The notes below the pieces were generated by a model. The model was not told the origin of the DNA. It saw only the letters and a program-made list of their open reading frames with translations, and made no database searches. A stretch of 64,000 bases of DNA. Source: Zygnema circumcarinatum (taxonomy: Eukaryota > Streptophyta > Zygnematophyceae > Zygnematales > Zygnemataceae). Numbering within the stretch: the stretch's first letter is position 1; each line of letters begins with the position of its first letter. The DNA is taken from assembly GCA_037447605.1 (NCBI GenBank), contig CM074813.1, positions 42,489-106,488 of the forward strand, read 5' to 3'. The position numbers and the translations under genes are program-made. Of this stretch, positions 1 to 12,100 are shown piece after piece.

Positions 1-204
1 GCATCTTGCGGCGCTTCCGAGTGCGCCTTGCTGGATGGTGTGCCGTTCCGTGGGCCGCCAACGCATGGCGCCGACTTCTCTCAATCTCCGTTGGCAGCTC
101 CTGGATTCCGTTGATCCGTGACACGGAAGAGGTATACGTCAAGTACAATTGAACTGACGCAAATCCGTCGAACGCAGCTCCGTTACGCTACAGCCTCTTC
201 ATCT

Positions 205-540
205 CGTTGCCGTTTACAGCAAGTACGGCAAGTACGGCTAGTACGGTTTTAGGATTTCTAGGGTTTTAGGGGTACGGACAATACGGATAACACGGATAAC
301 ACAGAGTTACCGTACAAAAAGGTGGTTTCGGCAAAATCGGGGCGAATTTCTTGGGGACGCACTGTACAGGGTGGAAAATATGAGGACTGCTGACTGTACA
401 GGTGGGCTTGCAGGGCTGTACGGCTTCCCCCGTACCGCCAGCCAGCCCCTGGCGATACGCTACGATACGCCCTCCGGATCGCAATACTGTATGCCCGACC
501 CGACCCGACCCGACTCGGCGCAGGCTCCGTACGGTACGGC
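205..540 (+). promoter_or_regulatory. GTAC-rich 5' flank of the MazG-like gene
   Basis: The sequence between the left edge and the first gene contains no reading frame that I recognise. It holds many GTACGG repeats: three within 216-245, others near 270, 308, 417 and 434, and a CCGTACGGTACGG block near 527-539. A CT-rich and GC-rich stretch follows up to about 730, which suits a promoter and 5' leader. Similar GTAC-core palindromes occur upstream of most other genes here. Regulatory function is inferred from position and recurrence only. Confidence 0.4.
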
Positions 541-969
541 TCTCTATCAGCGATGCGTCTGCGCCTCCGCGGCTCTCCCTCTTTCTGGAGCGACCGAGAG
601 TGAGTGAGAGTGAGTGAGGCCAGGGCTGAGGCTGCTTCCGGGGCCTCCCTCCCTCCCTCGCGAGAGCCGACCCGCCTGTCCCACTCCCGGCCGGACCGGA
701 CCTGACCTCCCCGCGCTCGCGCTCGCGCATCGCAGTCCGCAGCCCGGCCGTGCCTGACCCACCTTCGTTCCGCTCCTATCTCGAGCAGAGTGGTAGGAGG
801 GGCCACGAGAGGAGGTGTCACGCTGACCCCCAGCAGCGTGCAGAAAGCTCCCTCTCTCTCTTCCTCACCACCGTGGCATCGCATCCAAGCGGAGCTGCTG
901 TGGAAGGCATCCTCTATCGTCTGCGACAATTGGATTTTGAGGAGTCCTTTGGAGTAGGAAACAGCAGGC

Positions 970-1924
970 ATGGATGGAACAGCGGCAAACACCTCTTCTG
1001 ATGGCGATGCTCTCAGCCGCTTAACCCAGCGGCTAGAGAATGTAGAGAGAAAACTAGGAATCTGCAGCGTCTCCACTCAACAGAATGTACTTAGTCATAT
1101 GAATGCTTCGGAAATTGAATCTCCCCAAAGCGCCGTGAGGGGAGGAGAATCTCATTCAGAGACATGTGTTCCAGGGCAGGAGGATTTTGTGGAAGGCAGT
1201 GGAGATGCGAGCTTGGAGACGGAGGCGACACCTTGGAGTGGTGTCTTAAAGCTGGAAGACCTCCGCTCAATGCAGGCGTTGTTTGCAAGAGAGCGACAAT
1301 GGGATCATTTTCATACGCCACGCAACCTACTCCTTGCCCTGGTGCGCTCCTCTAGCCTTATTGTCACGCGCATGGTCAGACACAGCTGAGAGCAAGCGCT
1401 TCGTCACATACTTGTGTGGATCTGCATTTTGTGTGTTCGGTCAGCATCGGTGCACGCGAGGTCAGGTGGAATATGGTCCTTACTCTCCCAATGCAGTTTT
1501 GAAACCTGAATATTGGAAAGCTCATTCATGGTATGCATCAAGAGTCTAATTGGCTGATATGACTCCATCTATTTTTTCTTGTAATTGTAATCTTGTTTCC
1601 ATGTTTAATCGTTTATATTGTGAAATACTGGTGGCATACTAAAGTGAGATAAGCAGGATTCTGCAGGTGGGGGAAGTCGGCGAAGTTTCCGAACTATTTC
1701 AGTGGAAAGGCGAGGTAGCGTCCGGGCTCCCAAGTTTGAGCGAGAAGGAGAAGGAGGACGTGGGGGATGAGCTGTCGGATGTGCTGCTCTACCTCGTTCG
1801 CCTTGCAGACGTCTGCAGCATAGATCTCGAGGAAGCTGTTCTTCGTAAATACAAAAAAAATTCCGCCAAGTATCCAGTCGACAAATGCAAAGGGTCTTCT
1901 AGAAAGTACACGGCCTACAGCTGA
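970..1924 (+). CDS. DCTPP1: MazG-like dCTP pyrophosphatase (XTP3-transactivated type)
   Basis: Two exons, 970-1341 and 1667-1924, join in phase 0 across a 325 bp GT-AG intron and encode about 209 residues. The product should hydrolyse dCTP and modified deoxynucleotides to the monophosphate and pyrophosphate, cleaning the nucleotide pool. The conserved domain covers roughly residues 93-200. It contains RNLLLALVGEVGEVSELFQW, where the exon junction lies inside the helix, and DELSDVLLYLVRLAD. These give the paired acidic E..E and E..D motifs that bind Mg2+ in all-alpha NTP pyrophosphatases. The first ~90 residues are a Ser/Glu-rich, low-complexity extension without a clear domain. The start is the first in-frame ATG after a CT-rich leader. 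Family assignment is firm; the exact substrate is inferred. Confidence 0.85.
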
Positions 1925-2921
1925 TTCTATTGGAAGTCTGCTTGTGCGAGCTCTGGGCATTTAGCACTGTCATTTTGCCAAAAAGCACCGACCGTGACTG
2001 AGGAGATGTCTCAGTACTTTTTTTCACAACCACTGTTGCAGAAATGTGTCCGGCTGATCAAAGATCCATGAAACCGTGAATAAAAAACCATGAATATGGG
2101 CTAAAGAGGCTATAGACCATGTCTTTGAAAAACGCCAATACACTAGCGCCGTTACGGCTAGATGGGGACGTTTTCCGGCTTTCACTCCAAAACCTCGGCT
2201 TCTAGTGCATATGCGCGAGCCGAACTCCTGTTACGTGCAAGCGAAGGGTTCCAAGGGTTCCAATCTTCTGCCGCCGTTAGTGATCCGTATGTATCAAACG
2301 CTTGTATAAAACACCGTATAATACGTGCGTATTATACCACGTTTTAAAATAGTGTACTTTATATGTATTTAACGCCTTTTGTTCGTTTGCGTGCTAGTTA
2401 GACGGAGACTGATCATAATAATTGAAGCTTCTAGCCGTAAAGGCAGCTCTAGGACACCTTATACTAGTCTCAAAATAGTTGTATTGAAAAATAGGTCTAC
2501 AAGAGCAGTTTCAAGGGGGGTGGTGATGATGGGCCATGTGGTTGTGTTGCTACCTACAGTGGTGAAGACATCATGAGAAGGATAAGAGAAGACGAGCAAC
2601 AACAAAACGATGATGGAAAATATTTATGCACACAACAAAAATACCCACACCTTCTTTCTTCTTCTACTATTCATAATAATCACCTCCTCCAATAGTAGAA
2701 GGGGGAGAGGGTCTAGGGATTCACCTCTCACATCGGTGACCTTTGCGGCCGCTTCTAGGGCTGCGTTATTGTGCCTAGGCGTAGTTTTATGCACTTAGCT
2801 TCTTTCTATTGTGCTTGGGTCCTTTGCAACCAGTCCCTCGTGGTTCCACATCATGCTTTTGTCCATATACATTTGATGGCCTCGCCATGGTGAGTTCAAT
2901 GAAATTTTCCCCCGTTTTTTT
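1925..2921. other. Intergenic region, nothing recognised
   Basis: About 1 kb downstream of the MazG-like gene. An AATAAA-type signal lies near 2080, suitable for the 3' end of that gene. The rest is AT-richer, with short reading frames lacking recognisable domains. I see no RNA gene. Confidence 0.4.
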
Positions 2922-3873
2922 TTCTGTTCTGTATTCACACCTTTTTTGTCTACACACAGACCTTTTTCGCCCGGCAGGTTCTATTTTAGAAAAAAAAAGG
3001 ATTAGAAACGAAAAATGCTTTTTCCACACCTTTCTGGAATCGATACAAACCTTTTTCCGTCGGGCAGATTTTACCCCTGATTTTTTTTTTGGAGAGAAAA
3101 AAATATCGGCTTGCCCGAATCCGCTCGGGGCGGAAGATCCGTCCGCCACGAGATCGTTCGTGGGTAATATCTGCCGTTGATTCTCTTTCAGAATCGCACC
3201 ACGGCAGATCACCGTTCGATCTGCAGTCGGGCTCGGTTGCAACGAATGGCACGGGCCCACGTGTCCCACCAAAGCCAGCTGCTGGGCAAGTGCTAAACGC
3301 GCGTCCCTCGCCGAGATCACCGCAAAATTATGAGCTGGACCGGCCAGCCTGCGGCTGCTCGCCATTGACAAGTAGCAGCCAATCACCATCTGTCACGTGT
3401 TAATTTTTCATGACGTGGTTAATTATTATTGGTCCGGGGTCTCAATGTACGGTATTTCGGCTTTCCTCGAAGCTATGACTGTTCAACGTGTGTACGGACC
3501 ACTTTGAGTCTGCTTTGACGGGACACGTGGGCCCGTGCCATTCGCTGGGACCGAGCCCGACTACAGATCGAACTGTGATTTGCTGTGGTGCGATCTGCAA
3601 GAGAATCGACGATGGAGATTCATCGCACCTGTAAAGGACGGACACCCGCGAACGATCTCGTGGCGGACGGATCTTCCGCTCCGAGCGGATTCTTGCAAGC
3701 CGATATTTTTTTTCTTTCCAAAAAAAAAACAGGGACGTTAAAAGGTTTGTATCGATTCCAGAAAGGTGTGAAAAAAACATTTTTCGTTTTTAATCCTTTT
3801 TTCCTAAAATAAAACCTGCCCGGAGAAAAAAGGTCTGTGTGTAGACAAAAACGGTTTGAATATAGAACTTTCC
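2922..3873. repeat. Long inverted repeat (fold-back element), arms ~350 bp
   Basis: Two arms, about 2922-3270 and 3519-3873, are diverged reverse complements of each other around a ~250 bp centre. Matching blocks include the segment around GAATCGATACAAACCTTTT (near 3037), the segment GGAAGATCCGTCCGCCACGA (near 3131) and the inner boundary GGGCCCACGTGTCCC (near 3253), each with its complement in the right arm. Runs of A or T differ in length between arms, as expected after independent drift. The centre carries CCAAT and CACGTG motifs. No transposase is visible and no clear target duplication was found. It could be a fold-back or MITE-like transposon, or a local inverted duplication. Confidence 0.75.
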
Positions 3874-4341
3874 TATTAATACGGTATTGTACACTGTATC
3901 GAACCTCAAGGTGTATAGTACGCAACACTAGCCGCCGTGCGCGTGTTCACGTTTCTTGCACCGCCTGGCGCCGCCTCCTCTGCCTTCCGGTCCGTCCGTC
4001 GGGCGAGGGGGACGCAGGGGGCGTGTGCGCATGCATGGCCTCGGCTCGATCGCAAACCTCCCTCCCTCCCTGCCCGCCTCCCTGCCCGCCTGCCTGCCTC
4101 CGTAGTCGCGTGCGTGCCCTCGCCTCGCCTCGCCTCGCCGCGGCCGTACGGTACGGCACTGGCCATCGTTCGATCATCGCCGGGAACCGGATCCGTTCCC
4201 GGATCTCGCGGCCGCCGTCCGGTGGACCCGCTGGGTCCGCCGGTGGATCCGGCGCCGCTTGTTCCTCTCTGCTCCGCGCTTTCTCCTTCTCTCTCGGCCA
4301 CCCTCTCTCCCTTGCCTTCGCGCCGCGCCGCTCGCCCCCCT
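3874..4341 (+). promoter_or_regulatory. 5' flank of BPG2 with CCGTACGGTACGG
   Basis: GC-rich region directly upstream of the BPG2 ATG. It contains tandem CCTCC/CTGCC pyrimidine repeats around 4058-4100 and a GGCCGTACGGTACGGCAC palindromic block around 4141-4158. The frame upstream is open but has no ATG before 4342, so the block lies in promoter or 5' leader. Function is inferred. Confidence 0.4.
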
Positions 4342-7300
4342 ATGGCCGCCTTAGGTATAAGGCCTTCTCCTCTGACACGCTGTTCCCGTCAACCGCGCCC
4401 GTCCTGCACCTCTGCTCATCCTATGCGAGCATTTGTTAAAGCCATAAGGGCCCTAAAATCCCTGAATGTCGCTAGTATCAGCATAGAATCTGCAGCTTAT
4501 TTTGGTCATCCATGGATTCCGCAGGGACTCCAACCTCCCTCTTCCCTCAGCCGAGCAGATGCTGTGGCAGCCTGGAAACGACACTGCTCTCGCCAGCTGT
4601 CCTCCTCCCGGACCATGGCGTGGGAGGAGGAGCCTCCCGCGGCAGCAGCAAGAAGAGCTGGGAAGGCGAAAGGAAGGGAGCTCGCAGTGCACGCCCAGTC
4701 GGCGCCGTCCACCTCTTCAGCCGCAGTGCCGGCGTATGCTGTAGACTTGCAACGAATAGACGACTCGAGGGCCCTCTGCCCGGGGTGTGGGGTGAAGATG
4801 CAGGGCAGGGATCCAAGGTTTCCTGGGTATTATCAGATGCCAAGCGTTAAGTCAGCAATGGATATTGATGAAGGTCTTGAGCTTTCGGAGGAAGAAATGG
4901 CGAATATTGAAGGAGTATTGGAGGAGGAGGTGGGGGAGACGGACAATGGAGGAAAGGAAGAAAATCGGAGGGAGGGATGGGTAGCTTTTAAGGCAAATGG
5001 ACGTAAATTGGTGCCCATAGACGACGATGAAATAGATTACCTCGATGTGGAAATTGATGATGAGGAAATGGGGTTTGAGCCGGTGGGACCGGAGTTTGGG
5101 GGGGAAGCTGAACGCGAGAAGGGAAGGTTTGGTGACAGCGAGGACGGGAAGGGGAAGGAGGACAGACATGAAGGCGCCCAAGAGCGCTTGGTGGTTTGCG
5201 CTCGTTGCCATGCGCTGCGGAATTATGGCAAGGTACACTCAGTGGAGATATGGAATTAGAAGGTGAAGGAAGGGAGGGTGAAATGCAAATAAAGCTGGCC
5301 GTGTGGAACTGTCTAGGCCGTTTTAGGCCGCCTAGTATCGTTTGCCCTTCTTCTCTCCTTGGATACTTCCCCCTAGTACCCTTTCCCTCGTTTCCACTGT
5401 TTTCCCTGTGTTTCCCCCCTCCGCTAAATCCCATTAGAACCACGTTTCCCACTTTCCTTTTGTCCTTTCCATCTCCTCCTCGTCATAGAACTTTGCTCTC
5501 CGTTCTCAATCAATCATTCGCCTTCCTTTCCTTCAGCCTGTATCCCCATTCCTTCCTGTGTGCTCACCCTTTTTTTCCCACCTTTTGTCTTTCCCCATTC
5601 CCTCTCTCAATCTCAATCCCCTTTTCTACTTAATTAAACAACAGTAGCAACAAGCAATGCTGGTGTCTTCGCAGGTGAAGGATGAGAGGCTTGAAAATCT
5701 TCTTCCAGATTTCGACTTTGAGCGCGTGGTAGGGGCGCGCTTGCGCAGGGCTTACGGTCGCAGGGCAGTGGTGGTCATGGTGATCGATGCGGCTGATTTC
5801 GACGGCTCGTTTCCGAGAAAGGCGGCTGAGGTTCTCAATCAAGCGGAGGAGGCAGCTGGCACGAACTGGAAAGAAGGACAGCCAGGAAATGTTTTCCGAC
5901 TTCTGGTGGTGGCAAACAAGATTGACTTGCTGCCGAAGCAGGTCAGCTTCCTTTCCCTGTAGATCCGCTGTGTACTATTTCCTCCCTTTACCATTCTCCC
6001 TCATCTGTCTTCCGTGTCTTCCATCATCTTTCCTTATCGTCTTTCTGTCCCTAACCCTTCCACTCTCCTAGTGACCGTCTTCCCCTCGTCCCTCGCTCCT
6101 TTCCCGTTCCTCTCCATTCTTCTGCTCATGTCTTCCTTGTCTTCCCTCTCAGTTCACCTCCTCCCGTCTCTTTACCTTGTTTTGTGAATTAGGAGAGAGG
6201 GGGGGAGGGAGAAGGACGGAGAGAGAAAGACAGAGAGGAGGGAGGGTGAGAGGAGGAGAAGAATAAGGTGGGGGAGGGAGAGATAAGCTAGGAGGGAAGC
6301 GTGGGGAGAGGGAGAGGGAGCGGGAGCAAGTGAGGGGGGCAGGCTGAGAGAATCTGAAGTATATGTTTTCGTGTCAGGTTTCTCGTAACCGACTGGAGCA
6401 ATGGGTGCGTCGGCGAGCCCGTGCCGGAGGTGCTCCCCGCGTGAGTGGCGTCCACCTGACGAGTGCGAGCCAGGGATGGGGAATGCGGCAGCTTGTTGAG
6501 ACCATCAAGGAGCTTGCAGGGCCTCGTGGCGATGTGTGGGTGGTCGGCGCACAGAATGCCGGCAAGTCCTCTCTGATCAACGCCATGGCCCGGGAGGAGT
6601 CGGGAGGGAGACGTGGGCAGTTGACAGAGGCGGCCCTTCCAGGCACGACCATCGGAGTGGTTCCACTGGAGGGGCTTCTAGGGCAGCGCAGACGAATTCT
6701 CGACACGCCGGGGCTCCTTCATCCTCATCAAATGACGACCCGACTGACGAGGGAGGAGCAGAAGTTTGTTCAGTCTCGGAAGGTCCTTAAACCACGAACA
6801 TTCAGAGTGAAGGTAATGATTCAACTTCAAGGCTCAGAGCCCCTTGAACATTGTTTATTTGTTGCTTTTAATCAGATTCTGTTAAATGTGGGGAGTGCCT
6901 TATACTTAAAGAGCTTTATCTGAATGCGACCTCCAAAGGACCCACTTGGGCAAAGGACATTACATCCTTAATTGGGCAGCTGGCGATCGGATTGCTAAAC
7001 ATCCACGCATCCATCCGACGCATCCAGGTTCATCCGCTGATTTGTTCGCCAATTTCTGATGCAGGTTGGCAGCACCATCTACATCGGCGGATTAGCCCGT
7101 GTGGACCTCGTGAATGCTCCCGCGGAGAGCATTTATTTGACGGTGTGGGCATCAGGCTATCTGGTCTGTCACATGGGGAAAACAGAAAATGCAGAAAATG
7201 TGTTTGAGAGACATGTGGGGGAACGACTGCAGGTACGAAAGAGGTCCTAACTGGCTGTCTCCGCTTCTGCCTCTACACCTCTTGCCTGAATCATGTGAAG

Positions 7301-7980
7301 GCCAGCGCTTCCCCTTTCTTTTTTGCTTGTATTTTTCTTGAAAATGTGTCACAGGCTGTGAAATGGTCACGCTTGACAATCAAAGCATTCATCATTTGCA
7401 AAGACCTTGTGATTCATTCAACCGAGGTTCAACAGTTACCAGATCACACGCTAGCGAGCTAGTTGCATGGACTCGTTCGGTTGACCAAATTGCCTAGAAT
7501 CAGGTCTTCACAACTTGAAGAGGGTTCTTGCCAACAACGGTTCTTGGTAGCGAATGGCAGATGCTGAGCTCCACCCGTCCGTGCTGTGTGTTGCAGCCGC
7601 CCTGTGACAGGAATCGCTCCGCTGATCTCGGACCGTGGCTGCCTCGTGACATCCCTGTGGAGGGCACGCAGTGGGAGCTGAGCTCCATGGACGTGGCAAT
7701 TGCGGGGCTCGGCTGGGTTGCGGCAGGACTCAAGGGGCGCGCCACGCTGAGGGTGTGGACCTACGAGGAGGTGGCGGTCACCACCCGCGAGGCCATGGTG
7801 TTCGACATGGCACCCCTCTTTGAAAAATCGGGATTCACCACGGTGAAGCTGCCCGCCAGCATGGAAGAGGGCAAGGCGGGGAGCGGCAAGAGCACTCCAA
7901 GGGAGCTGAAGGAGGCAGGAGGTCATGCAGAGAAAGAGCGGAGGACGAGGGATCCGAAGCAGCCAGAGCTGACAAGATGA
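4342..7980 (+). CDS. BPG2: Plastid circularly permuted GTPase, BPG2/YqeH family
   Basis: Five exons (4342-5232, 5675-5941, 6378-6812, 7065-7232, 7597-7980), all joined in phase 0, encode about 714 residues. A Ser/Arg-rich N-terminus looks like a plastid presequence. A split zinc motif follows: CPGCG near residue 146 and CARC near 286. The GTPase motifs come in permuted order: NKID (G4, ~378), TSA (G5, ~414), GAQNAGKSS (G1, ~443), PGTT (G2, ~474) and DTPG (G3, ~495). This order defines the YqeH/BPG2 class, which acts in ribosome assembly; plant BPG2 is needed for chloroplast rRNA processing. The C-terminal part with HMGKTENA and VAGLGWVAAGLKG matches BPG2 better than NOA1. Start: first in-frame ATG after a CT-rich leader. 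Confidence 0.92.
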
Positions 7981-9195
7981 TCCGTTTCTGTGCTCGCTCT
8001 TGAAGACGGCCTTGTTCGTTTCGGAGTGCAGTCGTGGCTGCGCTTGCAATGCACCGCCTACCGCTCTGAAGGATTTGCCGGCCAGTCAGCAGCAACGCCC
8101 TGAAGCGGTGCGATGTCAGCGGCCAATCGCGCGAGTCCTGCCCTCGGAGCATATAGGAAGCTTGCGAAGACCTCGCTCTGTCAGGGCTGAGATAGTCCAC
8201 CTCAAGCTGCTCTCGTCGTTTAACATGTTCACACACGCCATGTTTTAGCTGAAATTCAGCGGATAATCTGACTCTCCGAAAGCAGCCAATATTTCGTGTA
8301 GTCCAGTGATCCATTTGTGTGATCAGGCCCGTCTGGAAGCACTTGCAATCTGCATACCTCCCAGCCATGCGACAAACGTCCCCTTGCGCGCGCTGATAGC
8401 ACGCACTGAGCAGTAGTTAGCGCTACAGCCGCATGTAATTTGATCCTGCCGAATACGTCAATTTGCTTTGAGTTACGTGCGTGCCGGCGTGTGAAGTGCC
8501 TTCCGAGTGATTTCATTTTTCATTTCCGGCGGCGCGTTCCAACGGCAACGTGACAAAGTCCAACACTTCCATTTTGAAAATCGACATCCCCAATTCGACC
8601 TTGGACCGCGGTTCGCGAGGGCGGAAAGAGTCGCGCTTGTCGGCCATCAATACAATCAATTTCATGCAATCTCGGGCGCGCTGAAAATGGCGACCCGTGG
8701 AGACCGACGCCGACAGGTTCACTGCTTACGTCAGCACGCTCACAGCACTGGACGTGACCTCGCGCAGTGGCGACCGCAAATGAATTGTGGGAAAAGTGGA
8801 GGCGCTGACAGGCGGAGGCGGAGCACGCGAGAGATTTAAGGGGGCGGACTTATTATTAGTGTCAGGTCATCCTATTGAGCCGCCTGAACCCTGCACCTCC
8901 CGGCAGCCAGGGCGGGAGCCTAGCCAGGCTGCCCACACCCTGATCCTTCACCCCTCTAGACAATGAAATATAATATCTCCAATATCTTACCGTCCTGATC
9001 ACAAAAAAACAGACTCCAGGACAAGAATAATCAGCAATATTATCAGCAAACCAATCAGATGCGTTTTCAGCTGGCCTTTGACGGGGACAATCTAACGCGT
9101 GCTTCAAGTTCACCTTCGGAAATGCAAACACGCTCCACTCTTCCTCCTCCGTCAGAACAGGGGATGCCGGTCTGAGCGCAGCGGGTCGCCTCGGG
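7981..9195. other. Convergent 3' spacer between BPG2 and SOS1
   Basis: About 1.2 kb between two genes that end toward each other. I find no conserved domain, tRNA or clear repeat. Open frames in the GC-rich part (8507-8839) show no family similarity that I can name. It should contain both 3' untranslated regions. Confidence 0.4.
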
Positions 9196-12100
9196 TCACG
9201 AGGCGGTTGAGAAGAGGCGCGAGGGCGAGTCGACGGACACGATGTGCTCATCGCCCTCGCTGTCAGAGGCCGATTCGATGAGGTGTTCCCCTTCGCCTGC
9301 GTGCCCGTTCCTCACTGCGGAGGCTTCGACTCTGGTCCTCGCCTCGCCTCCAACCAGATGTGGCTGTGTGCTCCCCCCATTGAGAAACCCACAGTGAGGC
9401 AATTTCTATGGCCTGCCATGTCGTTTATCTGTGAGCAGAAGCACAGCCACAGCCAGCAGTGCACTTGGACTTGGGAATTTCAAATGCATAGAGCCACAGT
9501 GGAGGCGTACCATGCTCCCCGGACGCCTTGCCTCCCCCGAATTATGTCGAATAATAGTGTAGCTGCTTCCCGCTCTCCCGGGAGCTAGCATCATGTCAGT
9601 GGCCGGCAGAGTTCCGCTGCCGAGCGCTCGGGCCGCCATGGCCTCCTCGTTCTCTGCCTCCTCTTGGTTCCACCGCAGCAGCCCGTCGTGGTCGTGGCTG
9701 CCCTTTCGATCACCCATGGTAAACCGTCCGCTGCTGATCACCGCGGGAGAGGGGAGAGAGAGTGAGAACAAGAGGCTGGGAAAGAAGGAAGGAAAGGGAC
9801 TGGCGAGGGGAAAACGGGAGAAAATAAGGGTTCCAAGCACTATCGACTCTCAACCCGATTTCCCTGTTCCCCTTGTTGGACAAGAGCAGCGAAATAGCCC
9901 AGTCAGGTCTAATGCAGCAATCGTAGACCAGAATATCCATCCTTTCCCCGAACTGCAAAATGGGCACCTGCCTTCTGTTCTCCAGGACCTAAATAAGCGT
10001 ACCTCCCATGAGGGGTATCCGCCAGGACAGCCTCCTCCGATGCAGCATGCTGCTGCGTGCGGGACAGCTGCAGCAAAAGCAGGCGGCACGCAGCAGTGCA
10101 GGTGTACTGGCTGCCAATCGGCTTGCTTCTGGCACTGATTGGATCACTCCCTGCCACGGACAGGCATAGAAGAAGAAATCTCAAAACAGAAGAAACAGTG
10201 GTCTATTCCCCTACTTCGCTGTTTGGGCAAAAACGAAAACTCGTTCGCATCCTTGACAATGTAGAGCATCATAATTCCCATTTACGAGTGACAAAAGAGG
10301 ACCTACTCGCGGTCTCCACAAAGCGCAGAGCGCAGGGCGCAGCGAGGGGCGGCCCTGCCTCCCCCCGCAGGACGGCCCCCTCGAGCAGCACGGCGGCCTC
10401 CCCCGGCTGCAGCGCGAAGGCGGCCCCGCGGCGGTGCTGGAGCATGCGCGCGCTGTGGCCCAACAGCGCGCGGAGGTCCGGGAGGGACAGGGCCGCGGCC
10501 TCCTCCTCCACCACCACCTTCGCCACTAGCAGGGCCGCCTCCTGCACCCCCCCCCCCCTCCCGCAGGCGACGTCACTTTGTGCTGACTAACGGCACAGCG
10601 GCCGCGCACACAAACAGGAGGGGAGGGGGGAGCTAGGGCAGACAGAGAGCGAGAACGAGAGCGGAAAATCCATGATAGTTTGGGTTATGGGTTCAGGCTT
10701 CCTCACCTCCCACATGAACTCTGCCACCTCAGGGCTGGACTGAAATGCAGCGAGAACTTTGGCGCGTTCTATGAAGAAGCAGTTCATGACCGCATCCGCT
10801 ACAACCGTGCAAATGTATGGCTGGCTGGTCAACACTTCATAGAGCCCCACAGAGCCTCCGTGCACTGTCGTTGGCTCCGAGCCTTCCTGAGCAGTCTTGC
10901 TGGCCATGCTCCACTGCAGCACCACCATCCCCATTCCCCCCAGATGTCAGCTTCCACTTCTCCCATCCCTCTCCTCTACACTGTCCTCCTCTCCTCCGTT
11001 TCTTTTTCTCGCCACACCTACATCTACCCTCCATGCCCCTCCGCACTTCCCTTCTCCAACATGGATAGATAGGAAGAAGAGTGATGCATTCCAGGTAGAG
11101 GAATTAGAGAACCATTCTCGTTTACGACCCTTCACGATCCTTTTTTCATAAGTGGAACGCTAAAAGCAGTTACCACCTCATACCTGCACAATGCCGGTCG
11201 AAATGAGCCATATCCCATCTGCTGGGTTGCCTTCCCTGATGAGAATATTTCCACTCAGCTTCGTAGCAGGCTTTGCCGATCCCTCGAGAAGCTTCCGGAT
11301 TTCAGGCGGCAGGGGACCCACGAGGGGATGCATTGCCAAGAGTTCGGCGGGCTTGGGCATGGCCACCAGGGGAGGCTTGTGCATGAGCGACTTCAGGTCG
11401 GCCTGGAAAACAGCGCCGCATTGTTAGTGTTACTCGTTATTCCTGCCCTGTCTGCGAAAGTCTCAGGTTGCAGTCTAGCAAAACTTACTTTGTTCAACCA
11501 ATTTCAACATAATAACCAGCACTTTGGAAGCATAGCTGCAAGCACTAGTACAAAGGTTGACTTTATTTCACTAGCAAACGTACGACAACAACTAAAGTGA
11601 ACGAGCAAGCTGGGTTCGCGAGGCAGCCGCTGCTGCTGCTGCTGCTGACCTGCACGGCGTCCTGCAGGTGGTTGGTCTCCTTGGTGTCGAGCAGCCCCGC
11701 GCGTTCAAGGCCGCTCACGTACTCCATCAGCTCGAGGAGAATGGCGCCGGTCACCTGCTTCGTCTTGATGATGCGCAGCACCTGCCACCGCCTCCACGAA
11801 TGTTCCCCAATGAGCCTTGATCCTCACAATTTCTGAGTAACCATCCAGTGCCTAATAAATCAGTACTAAGGTGCCATAGCCATTTAGCAGAGTGGGGATA
11901 ACAGAATAACGCTTACCTCAGGGAAAGAGAGCCGCACATCCTCCAAGAATTTTTTGGCTTCTCCATCCTGTTCCCTGCTTTCCTTGAGAACAATGTCTGC
12001 CAATTCATTGTGACCTGCTTGCATCCAAACAACACCCACCCACCCAGCCGGTTTATCAAGTAGTGACTTTCTTGGTTTATCTCCCCGTCTCTCTTCCTTG

